Source: Prevotella sp. UBA5379 (GTDB taxonomy: Bacteria; Bacteroidota; Bacteroidia; Bacteroidales; Bacteroidaceae). Taken from it: a stretch of 18,121 nucleotides of DNA. Both the position numbers and the translations under genes were made by a program. Of this stretch, positions 6,139-12,668 are shown piece after piece (the stretch's first letter is position 1; each line of letters starts with the position of its first letter). The notes beneath the pieces were generated by a model that saw nothing but the letters and a program-made list of their open reading frames with translations, searched no databases and was not told where the DNA came from. The DNA lies in assembly GCA_002409785.1 (NCBI GenBank), contig DHOX01000054.1, positions 1-18,121 on the forward strand. The letters are read 5' to 3'.

Positions 6139-6900
6139 ATGAAAGCAAGAATCCTTCTTATCAGCATGTTCTGTTGTCTGTTCTCTCTTGCCCATGCCCA
6201 GATCGGCCAGCATCGGGACGATCTCTCTCTGGGATTCAACGGGGGATATATCCTGAGCACTGTGGGGTTCAACCCGAGTGTGTCCCAGAATAATCATGGA
6301 GGCATTACGGGAGGACTGTCTTTCCGGTATACTTGTGAAAAGTATTTCAATACGATCTGTTCCGTATATGCCGAGGTCAACTATGCTTCGCTCGGATGGG
6401 AGGAGAATATTGTGGATATAAAGGATGCGGCAGTGATTGATCCTGAGACTAATAAAAAGCAGCAATACAGCCGGACAATCAATTATGTCCAGATTCCTTT
6501 CCTGGCCCATCTGGCTTGGGGGAGGGAGAAAAAGGGCATGCAGTTTTTCGTTAATGCGGGACCTCAGTTAGGTTTCTATCTCAGTGAGTCAACGAAGAGT
6601 AATTTTAATCTCGGGGATGAGATTTCCCGTATCAAGAAGGGGACTACCGAGCGTTCGAATACGATTTGGGCACAGGATACCATGTCAGTAGAAAACAAAC
6701 TCGATTATGGTATTGCCGCCGGAATAGGTGCGGAGTATACTGTCCCTCATGCAGGGCATTTCCTCCTGGAGGCTCGTTATTATTATGGATTGGGGAATAT
6801 CTACGGTGATTCGAAGAGGGATTATTTCGGGAAGAGCAATTATGGAAACATCGTCATCAAGTTTTCCTGGCTCTTCGATATTACCCGTACGAAGAAATAA
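6139..6900 (+). CDS. PorT-like outer-membrane beta-barrel protein
   Basis: A product of 253 residues with a clear signal peptide (residues 1-20, cut after AHA before Gln21). Alternating hydrophobic/polar strands rich in Gly, Tyr and Phe follow (LSLGFNGGYILSTVGF, INYVQIPFLAHLAW, FFVNAGPQLGFYL, LDYGIAAGIGAEY) and end in a strand NYGNIVIKFSWLF. This is the pattern of the small PorT/OMP_b-brl_2 barrels. In Porphyromonas gingivalis PorT is needed for gingipain secretion by the type IX system, but the family is large and many members are unrelated to secretion, so no such role is claimed. It starts 3 bp after the LysM gene and is followed by a terminator-like hairpin. The pair may form a wall-to-outer-membrane link. 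Confidence 0.82.
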   Translation: MKARILLISMFCCLFSLAHAQIGQHRDDLSLGFNGGYILSTVGFNPSVSQNNHGGITGGLSFRYTCEKYFNTICSVYAEVNYASLGWEENIVDIKDAAVIDPETNKKQQYSRTINYVQIPFLAHLAWGREKKGMQFFVNAGPQLGFYLSESTKSNFNLGDEISRIKKGTTERSNTIWAQDTMSVENKLDYGIAAGIGAEYTVPHAGHFLLEARYYYGLGNIYGDSKRDYFGKSNYGNIVIKFSWLFDITRTKK

Positions 6901-6967
6901 AATGCTTGGGAAGATCTCTCCGGGAGTTCTGGGAGGGATGTTTCTCGATTAGTGAAAGTATATAGAT

Positions 6968-7002
6968 AAAGGGGACCAGCCACAGTATGGTGAGTCCCCT
7001 TT
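6968..7002. terminator. Hairpin terminator between convergent PorT-like and pafA genes
   Basis: A perfect 9-bp stem pairs 6968-6976 (AAAGGGGAC) with 6994-7002 (GTCCCCTTT), with further partial pairing in the loop (GCCA/TGGT). It lies between two converging genes and can act in both directions. Flanking T tracts are short. Confidence 0.65.
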
Positions 7003-7029
7003 GTTATTTGTGATGGGCACAGGTCCGTC

Positions 7030-8520
7030 TTATTTCTCCTGGTTGACAATTTCCGGAATGGCCGTGCCCATGCACGAGTTAGGCATCTGGATGTGCAGCA
7101 TTGCGCAGACGGTAGGTGCTATATCCGTCATCTGTACTGGCTCAGCGGTCTCTCCGTGATGGATATGCCATCCCATGAAAACCAATGGGATGTGGGCATC
7201 GTAAGGGTTCCATTCTCCGTGGGATGATCCTTTATAAGCAGGTGACGGTTTGCTTACTCCATAGTATCCGGCGCGTGGGATTACCGTAATCTCACCACTG
7301 CGCTGGCGATTGTAACCATTGATGATACGTTCCTTGAGGATCTTGGGGATCGCCATTTCTGCCACGTGTTCATTGTCTACGGCATAAATGAACATGGGAT
7401 CCTTGTTGAGGAAGTTTACGGACTCATCAATTACGTCCTGCTTCTTCAGTCGGTGTGAGGCGATGATCGAATCATTGAAATAAAACTGATAGTTGTCTTC
7501 GAACATGACAGGGGAGATGCCGAATTTTCCTTGCAGATCGTTATTGAGCTGCCGTGTAGTGGCATCATAATCCCATCCGCCTCCCGGTATCCTGTGCTCG
7601 TTCATGAAGTTGTAGTTGTGTACTGCCCCGTGGTCTGCCGTGAGGAAGAGCAGGTAATTGCCTTTTCCCACTTCCTGGTCCAATGTGCGCAGGAAGTCTG
7701 CCAGGTCCTTGTCCAGTTCCATATAAACTTCATAATTCTCTTTTCCACGTGTGCTGTAGGCATGTCCTATGGCATCTGTGGAAGAGATGCTCAGCGTGAG
7801 CAAGTCGGTGACCTCATGCTGACCGAGGCCTTCATTTTTCAGGGCCGCCTTGGCCAAATCGAAACTGTAGTCCACGCCGATTTTCGTGGTGGTCTTGATG
7901 TCGAAATTGGGAGATGTATGATGGTCTTTGTTGAAGTCGGTTACCCATTCCGGGAGTTGTTTCATATAGTAAGTACTGCTCACATAATGTCCGGCAGACT
8001 GGTCCCACCAGTAAGCGGCATCGGCGCTTTGGCCCGCCGGAAGGATTGCTGCACGGTCTTTGAGTGAGATACCGATGACTTTGGACTTGAAGTCGTCTGC
8101 GGTCTTGAGCACGTCTCCTATGGTTGTGCACCACATGTTATGAGGGGACATCTGACTGTCCCAGTCGTTACTGCCCAGTCCCTTGACGGTGTTATCGGAG
8201 CAGCAGTATACGTTCTTGTCATTGATCGCAAAATAGTTGCCTGCGATCCCGGACAAGGCCGGTGTTGCACCTGAGAAAATAGCGGAATGGCCTACGGCTG
8301 TAACACTGGGAATATACGGGAGCATGGTGTTCTCGCAACTGTACCCTTCGCTAAGGAGGCGTTTGAGGCCGTCATTACCGAATTTGTCATAGTAGTAATA
8401 CAAATAGTCCCAGCGCATCTGGTCAATGACGATGCCGACAACCAGTTTGGGACGTTCAATCTGTGCACCGGCGGTCAGAGCCATCAGAAGGCATAAAACT
8501 GAAAGGAATAATTTTTTCAT
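7030..8520 (-). CDS. pafA: PafA-type alkaline phosphatase, secreted
   Basis: A product of 496 residues with an A-Q-type signal peptide (1-19), belonging to the alkaline phosphatase superfamily. Zinc-site and catalytic motifs are visible in order: Asp33 (VIDQMRWDY), the Thr74 nucleophile (PSVTAVGHSA), Lys154 and Arg156 (SLKDRAAILPAG), Asp249 and His253 (STDAIGHAYS), Asp296/His297 (TADHG) and His434 (SSHGEWNPYD). The Thr nucleophile plus the KxR pair are the marks of the PafA group from Flavobacterium and Elizabethkingia. That group is a periplasmic phosphomonoesterase reported to work without inhibition by phosphate, so a role in releasing phosphate from organic esters fits. A PhnA-like or nucleotide pyrophosphatase activity is less likely because of the KxR pair. 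It is a single-gene unit with its own promoter and a shared terminator. Confidence 0.87.
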   Translation of the reverse strand: MKKLFLSVLCLLMALTAGAQIERPKLVVGIVIDQMRWDYLYYYYDKFGNDGLKRLLSEGYSCENTMLPYIPSVTAVGHSAIFSGATPALSGIAGNYFAINDKNVYCCSDNTVKGLGSNDWDSQMSPHNMWCTTIGDVLKTADDFKSKVIGISLKDRAAILPAGQSADAAYWWDQSAGHYVSSTYYMKQLPEWVTDFNKDHHTSPNFDIKTTTKIGVDYSFDLAKAALKNEGLGQHEVTDLLTLSISSTDAIGHAYSTRGKENYEVYMELDKDLADFLRTLDQEVGKGNYLLFLTADHGAVHNYNFMNEHRIPGGGWDYDATTRQLNNDLQGKFGISPVMFEDNYQFYFNDSIIASHRLKKQDVIDESVNFLNKDPMFIYAVDNEHVAEMAIPKILKERIINGYNRQRSGEITVIPRAGYYGVSKPSPAYKGSSHGEWNPYDAHIPLVFMGWHIHHGETAEPVQMTDIAPTVCAMLHIQMPNSCMGTAIPEIVNQEK

Positions 8521-8552
8521 AAATCTGAATTTGATTTTTAAATCTGAATTTG
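8521..8552 (-). repeat. 13-bp direct repeat in the pafA leader
   Basis: AAATCTGAATTTG occurs exactly twice on the plus strand, at 8521-8533 and 8540-8552, period 19. On the transcript the two copies fill the whole predicted leader between the start point (about 8553) and the ATG at 8520. They could bind a regulator just downstream of the start, form alternative pairings, or be a slippage duplication. Confidence 0.5.
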
Positions 8553-8557
8553 TACGG

Positions 8558-8565
8558 CAAATATA
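8558..8565 (-). promoter_or_regulatory. -7 promoter element of pafA
   Basis: The minus strand reads TATATTTG, an exact TAnnTTTG match, with a leader of about 32 bases. No clear -33 TTTG and no sequence I can call a Pho box was seen upstream. Confidence 0.55.
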
Positions 8566-8736
8566 CGAAAAATACGGAGAGGCTGATCGTCATGAATTGA
8601 TTTTCCGGTTATTGTCAAAGGAACTTCATCTTTTTGTAATGTGATTCGCCTTTATTCCTGTCGGCTTGCCGAAAATTCTACTAAAAAAGACGGTTTTCCT
8701 GCACCTTGGTTTGCTGTGATCGCTGCCGATGATCAC

Positions 8737-8824
8737 CTCTATGCACCATAGAGACCCTCTCTATGTACCATTGGGGCTGTCTCAATGCACCATTGCGTAT
8801 TTCTCTATGTACCATCGGGATCTT
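8737..8824. repeat. Four-unit tandem repeat with exact 22-bp period
   Basis: The core ATGYACCAT begins at 8741, 8763, 8785 and 8807, exactly 22 bp apart. It is preceded by CTCT (CTCA in unit 3). The variable base alternates C, T, C, T along the array. The remaining 9 bases of each unit differ. It lies in the 465-bp gene-free stretch 8521-8985, about 170 bp upstream of the pafA promoter and beyond the end of the MFS gene. Twenty-two bases is two helical turns, so the cores face the same side of the DNA. The function is unknown, and short minus-strand frames over it look like chance. Confidence 0.7.
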
Positions 8825-8937
8825 CCATAGGCTTAATAACGTTGGGCATGATGCACGGTACGGGAGAGGATCAAGGCTTTTGAAGATCTCCATGTGTTTT
8901 GAATAATTGCGTGAGGGTGGGCAAGGAGACATGAAAA

Positions 8938-8967
8938 AAGGGGGAACTTTGATCAAAGTTCCCCCTT
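8938..8967 (-). terminator. Rho-independent terminator of the MFS gene (30-bp perfect palindrome)
   Basis: The arm AAGGGGGAACTTTGA (8938-8952) is followed without any loop by its exact reverse complement (8953-8967), centred on GATC. On the minus strand the stem is followed directly by six T (8932-8937), as expected for a terminator of the MFS gene, whose stop is about 20 bases upstream. Confidence 0.85.
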
Positions 8968-8969
8968 GG

Positions 8970-8987
8970 AAAAGAGTATTCTCTTTT
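8970..8987 (-). other. Small hairpin at the MFS stop codon
   Basis: AAAAGAG (8970-8976) and CTCTTTT (8981-8987) pair around a TATT loop. It overlaps the stop codon of the MFS gene and precedes the main terminator by two bases, so it probably stacks with it. Confidence 0.35.
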
Positions 8988-10365
8988 ATTTCTTGATATT
9001 GGCTTGTTCGAGGCCATAATGTTTCTTCCCGTCCAGGATGCGGAGGATTACTGCAAGGACGATAGAGGCAATGCCGAAACTGGCAAAGATCCACATCGTG
9101 CTGGTAAAGTTGACGCTGCCGTTTTTCGTGTTGGCCTGGAGGACATTACCAATCAGCATCGGGACCAGGGTAAGACCAATATTCTGGATATAGAACGTAA
9201 TGGCATAAGCAGATCCCAACTGTTTCATGGGGATGATCTTTGGCATGGAGGGCCACATCGCACTGGGTACCAGGGCGAAGGCGATGCCCAACAGGATCAT
9301 GAGGACGATAGCAAATGCTCCTGTGTTGAGGATAGGTAATGCGAAGCAGACATGTACAGCCGTCAGGAGCACTGACCCGATGATCATGAGCGTGGCACCC
9401 TTTCCGATCCGGTCATAGATGGAACCGAAGATAGGGGTAAGGAAGATTGTGCCGAAGGGAAGGATGGCCGGGATCATTCCGGCAAAATCAGGATTCACAT
9501 TGTATTTGGCAATCATCAACTTGGTAGCGAATTTCAGGAAGGGGAATACGGCACTGTAAAACAACAGGCACAGCAGTGCGATCAACCAGAATCCCGGATT
9601 GGTAAAAATGGCCTTCAGGTCCTTGATCTTGAATCCCTCTTCCTCTTCTTCCTCCTTTGATTTCAAGGCGGCAATGGACTTGTTCAACTTGGTGTCCATG
9701 ATCACGTACACGAGGAAAGCAAGTAGTCCAATGACCAGCAGGAGAACGCCGAAGAGTACCGGTGAGGCTACGTTATTATAGTGATGGGCAATGATCGGGC
9801 TGAGTCCCAGGGCGCCAGCAGTGCCCAGACGGGCCATGCCGACCTGAATTCCCATGGCCAGTGCCATACTGTAGCCGTTGAACCATTTGGCAATGATCTT
9901 GGAGACGGTGATCCCACACATCTCACAGCCTACACCGAAGATGGCAAATCCGAGTGATGCAATCCACACCTGCAGTTTGTAGTCCACGCCCAGAATACTC
10001 AGGGTGTGATCGGGAGTAATAAACTGCAAGGAATAAAATTTGATGAAAGCACCGATAACCATCAGCGAGCTGGCCAGGACACCGGTGAAGCGTACTCCCA
10101 TTTTATCCAGGATGATGCCACTGAAGAAGAGCATTAACAGAAAGACGTTGATCAGCCCGTAAGAGCCGGCAAAAAAGCCATATTCGGAACTGGACCAGCC
10201 TAAGCCGAAGCCTCCGCTGGCGACTGGTGTCTCCAGCATATCCTGCAGAGGTGACATGACGTCGGTGAGGAAGTAACCCATCATCATGGTGAAGGATACG
10301 ATAAGTACTGCCGCCCACCTTGCACCGGCAGAGTCGCTGAGTTTCTTTTGAATTTGTGCTACCAT
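8986..10365 (-). CDS. MFS transporter, MFSD1-like, possible dipeptide carrier
   Basis: This is a 459-residue protein with about 12 membrane segments in two halves and no signal peptide. The loop between segments 2 and 3 holds a motif-A-like IILDKMGVRFTG, repeated in the second half as SIYDRIGKGATL. The central cytoplasmic loop carries a run of six glutamates (KSKEEEEEEGFKIKDL). The sequence resembles the MFSD1 branch of the MFS, whose animal members are lysosomal dipeptide uniporters, rather than sugar or drug porters. That assignment is from pattern memory. It follows the DPP5 gene by 87 bp with no obvious -7 element of its own; the gap holds only a 6-bp stem (10396-10401 with 10413-10418), so co-transcription is likely. 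Uptake of the dipeptides made by DPP5 is the natural inference. A strong terminator follows. Confidence 0.82.
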   Translation of the reverse strand: MVAQIQKKLSDSAGARWAAVLIVSFTMMMGYFLTDVMSPLQDMLETPVASGGFGLGWSSSEYGFFAGSYGLINVFLLMLFFSGIILDKMGVRFTGVLASSLMVIGAFIKFYSLQFITPDHTLSILGVDYKLQVWIASLGFAIFGVGCEMCGITVSKIIAKWFNGYSMALAMGIQVGMARLGTAGALGLSPIIAHHYNNVASPVLFGVLLLVIGLLAFLVYVIMDTKLNKSIAALKSKEEEEEEGFKIKDLKAIFTNPGFWLIALLCLLFYSAVFPFLKFATKLMIAKYNVNPDFAGMIPAILPFGTIFLTPIFGSIYDRIGKGATLMIIGSVLLTAVHVCFALPILNTGAFAIVLMILLGIAFALVPSAMWPSMPKIIPMKQLGSAYAITFYIQNIGLTLVPMLIGNVLQANTKNGSVNFTSTMWIFASFGIASIVLAVILRILDGKKHYGLEQANIKK

Positions 10366-10452
10366 ATTATTTCTTTCTTATTAATTGTATTTGTTGAGTT
10401 GTGTTCAAATCTCAACTCTTGATATAGAAATTCATTTCTGTTTCAGGAATAT

Positions 10453-12606
10453 CTATTTTTTTAGCCAACGGTCAAGCCAGTTGAAGAATGTCCTTTGCCA
10501 GAGAATCCCGTTCTGTGGCTTTAATACCCAGTGGTTCTCATCAGGGAAGAGTAGGAGTTCAGCAGGGATTCCCTTCATGCGGGCAGCGTTGAAAGCACCC
10601 ATCCCCTGAGTATAGGGGATACGGTAATCTTTTTCCCCGTGGATGCACAGGATAGGGGTGTCCCAGTTGGCTACTGCTAGATGGGGGCTGTTCTCATAAG
10701 TTCTTGCTGCGTTAGCCGTACGGTCTTTATTCCAGTAGGCATCGTCATATTCCCAATTGGAGAACCAGTCCTCCTCCGTGTCGGTATACATGCTTTCAAG
10801 GTTGAAAGCACCGTCATGTGCGATAAAGCATTTGAAGCGTTTGTCGTGATGGCCTGCAAGGTAGTATACGGAGAATCCTCCGAAGCTGGCGCCTACACAT
10901 CCTAAACGGTCCTTGTCCACATAAGGCAAGTTAGCACTTGCATCATCTATTGCGGAAAGATAGTCCTTCATGCACTGTCCCGTCCAGTCTCCGCTGACCT
11001 CTTCGTTCCAGGCAGACCCGTAACCGGGGAGTCCACGGCGGTTGGGGGCAACGATGACATAACCATGGGCGGCCATGATCTGGAAATTCCAGCGATAGCT
11101 CCAGAACTGTGATACCGGACTTTGCGGGCCGCCTTCGCAGTAGAGGAGGGTGGGGTATTTCTTCGCCGGATCAAAATGAGGCGGAAGGATGATCCATTCC
11201 TGTTCTTCTTTCCCGTCAGTTGTCTTCACCCATCTTTCCCGTACTTCACCCATTGAAAGTTGGTCAAGGATCGCTTTGTTCTCATCGGTGATCTGACTAA
11301 CTTTCGCTTTCTTAGCCTTTCTTTCCGGCGTGACAATATAAATGTCGTCCGGGTGGGAGATGCTGTGCCTTGTAGTCAGCAGTTTTCCGGTGTTTCCCAG
11401 CATCTGCAGGGACCCATAATCATTCCATCCCTCAGTGAGTTGGCTGACTTTTCCCTGCAGACTGGTCCTGTAAAGGTTCACGCAAGCGTGCCAGCAGGCC
11501 ATGAAGTAAAGTGTTTTCGAATCATTGCCCCACGTGAAAGCATCCACGTTGGTATCAAAACTTTCCGTGACATATCTCTTGGCGCCAGTAGTCAGATTGT
11601 AAACGCACAGGCGGTTACGGTCACTCTCATAACCATCACGTTTCATGCTCTGCCAGGCAATATATTTGCCATCGGGGGAGAATTGCGGGTTTTCATCATA
11701 GCCTACATTCATATCTCCCGGCTGATGGTTGACAGCCTGGTTGCGCATGCTCTTTGTCGGGTCTATTGCCGGTTCTTTATATCCGGCCGGCTTGCACAGA
11801 TTCTTTGTCTGTCCTGTAGCAATATTGTATAGATAGATGTCTGCATCCGTAGAGGTCGCATACGCTACGCCGGTTTTCTTCTTGCAGGTATAGGCGATGT
11901 CCTTTCCGTCAGGGCTCCAGGCCAGTTCTTCTATTCCTCCCCATGGAGCCAGCGGACATTCGTAAGGTTCGCCGTCAAGAATATCAGTGCCCTCGTCTAT
12001 GCCTGAAGAGGTCACCTGTGCCAGAAAAGGATGATCGATAGTCTCTACGTAATGATCCCAGTGCCGGTAGTTGAGGTCTGTGATGATCCGTCCCGTTGCC
12101 AGGGGCAGGTCGGCGGGATCTTTCTGGATACTTCCATGATAAGGAATGCTCTTGATGAGAAGGACCTGCCGGCCATCAGGAGAGAACTTGAATCCTTCGA
12201 TGCTGATCTTCGAGTGGGTGAGTTGTTTGCGGTCTGTCCCATCACTGTTCATGCTCCATAACTGACCGTCGCGGAGGAATGCTATCTTCCGGTTGTCCAG
12301 CCATGCCCCATCGGTCTCGTCAGCCCGGTCCTCAGTCAGTTGTTTCTTGTTCAGGCCGTCAGCATCCATGACGAAGAGCATCTGATGACCCTTGTTCTCT
12401 TTCACACTATAGTAGCCCACCTGGTAGACCACCTTCTCTCCATCAGGAGAAGCCTGGACTGTTCCTATCCGGCCCATGGCCCAGAGAGCTTCCGGGGTCA
12501 TCAGGTCACTTGAGAGCCGGATCTCGTTCTTTCCAATCATTGTTTGTGCATTCAGACTACCACATGCCATCAATATGGCAGCAGCGAGTAAAATCGTTTT
12601 ATTCAT
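10453..12606 (-). CDS. dpp5: Dipeptidyl-peptidase 5-type S9 serine peptidase
   Basis: A product of 717 residues with signal peptide (1-20, ending SLNAQ). An N-terminal beta-propeller with repeated SPDG blades (ASPDGEKV, FSPDGRQV, WSPDGKDI, FSPDGKYI) is followed by a C-terminal alpha/beta hydrolase with the triad Ser574 (GASFGGF), Asp660 (HGEKDYRIP) and His692 (DENHWVLKPQN). The arrangement and the ending FFNWLDRWLKK closely resemble Porphyromonas gingivalis DPP5, a periplasmic enzyme that removes N-terminal dipeptides with hydrophobic residues at the second position. The family is usually about 680-720 residues, so this one is full length. It lies between yidC and an MFSD1-like transporter. 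An 18-bp hairpin upstream suggests separate control from yidC, though no clean -7 element was found in the short gap. Confidence 0.92.
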   Translation of the reverse strand: MNKTILLAAAILMACGSLNAQTMIGKNEIRLSSDLMTPEALWAMGRIGTVQASPDGEKVVYQVGYYSVKENKGHQMLFVMDADGLNKKQLTEDRADETDGAWLDNRKIAFLRDGQLWSMNSDGTDRKQLTHSKISIEGFKFSPDGRQVLLIKSIPYHGSIQKDPADLPLATGRIITDLNYRHWDHYVETIDHPFLAQVTSSGIDEGTDILDGEPYECPLAPWGGIEELAWSPDGKDIAYTCKKKTGVAYATSTDADIYLYNIATGQTKNLCKPAGYKEPAIDPTKSMRNQAVNHQPGDMNVGYDENPQFSPDGKYIAWQSMKRDGYESDRNRLCVYNLTTGAKRYVTESFDTNVDAFTWGNDSKTLYFMACWHACVNLYRTSLQGKVSQLTEGWNDYGSLQMLGNTGKLLTTRHSISHPDDIYIVTPERKAKKAKVSQITDENKAILDQLSMGEVRERWVKTTDGKEEQEWIILPPHFDPAKKYPTLLYCEGGPQSPVSQFWSYRWNFQIMAAHGYVIVAPNRRGLPGYGSAWNEEVSGDWTGQCMKDYLSAIDDASANLPYVDKDRLGCVGASFGGFSVYYLAGHHDKRFKCFIAHDGAFNLESMYTDTEEDWFSNWEYDDAYWNKDRTANAARTYENSPHLAVANWDTPILCIHGEKDYRIPYTQGMGAFNAARMKGIPAELLLFPDENHWVLKPQNGILWQRTFFNWLDRWLKK

Positions 12607-12619
12607 AGAATATGATTTT

Positions 12620-12661
12620 AATCACAGGCGGAGTGAACAGATCTTCACTCCGCCTGTGATT
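12620..12661 (-). terminator. 18-bp perfect hairpin between yidC and dpp5
   Basis: The arm AATCACAGGCGGAGTGAA (12620-12637) pairs perfectly with 12644-12661 around a six-base loop. It starts about 8 bases after the yidC stop and fills most of the 62-bp gap. On the minus strand it is followed by AAAATC rather than a T tract, so it may be a weak terminator, or a stability or processing element that separates yidC and dpp5 levels. Confidence 0.6.
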
Positions 12662-12668
12662 CCGGATA

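Noticed and set aside
5623..6510. Minus-strand frame of 295 codons over the LysM and PorT-like genes
   Set aside because: It spans the junction of two well-supported plus-strand genes with signal peptide and domain evidence. No family features are seen in it.
8737..8824. CRISPR array
   Set aside because: The period is 22 bp with a 9-base core and no spacer-sized unique segments. Only four units are present and no cas genes are nearby.
8681..9094. Minus-strand frame of 137 codons across the tandem repeat
   Set aside because: It crosses the palindromic terminator and the end of the MFS gene, and its repeated residues simply reflect the 22-bp DNA repeat.
11260..11832. Plus-strand frame of 190 codons inside dpp5
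   Set aside because: It is antisense to the well-conserved propeller domain of DPP5.
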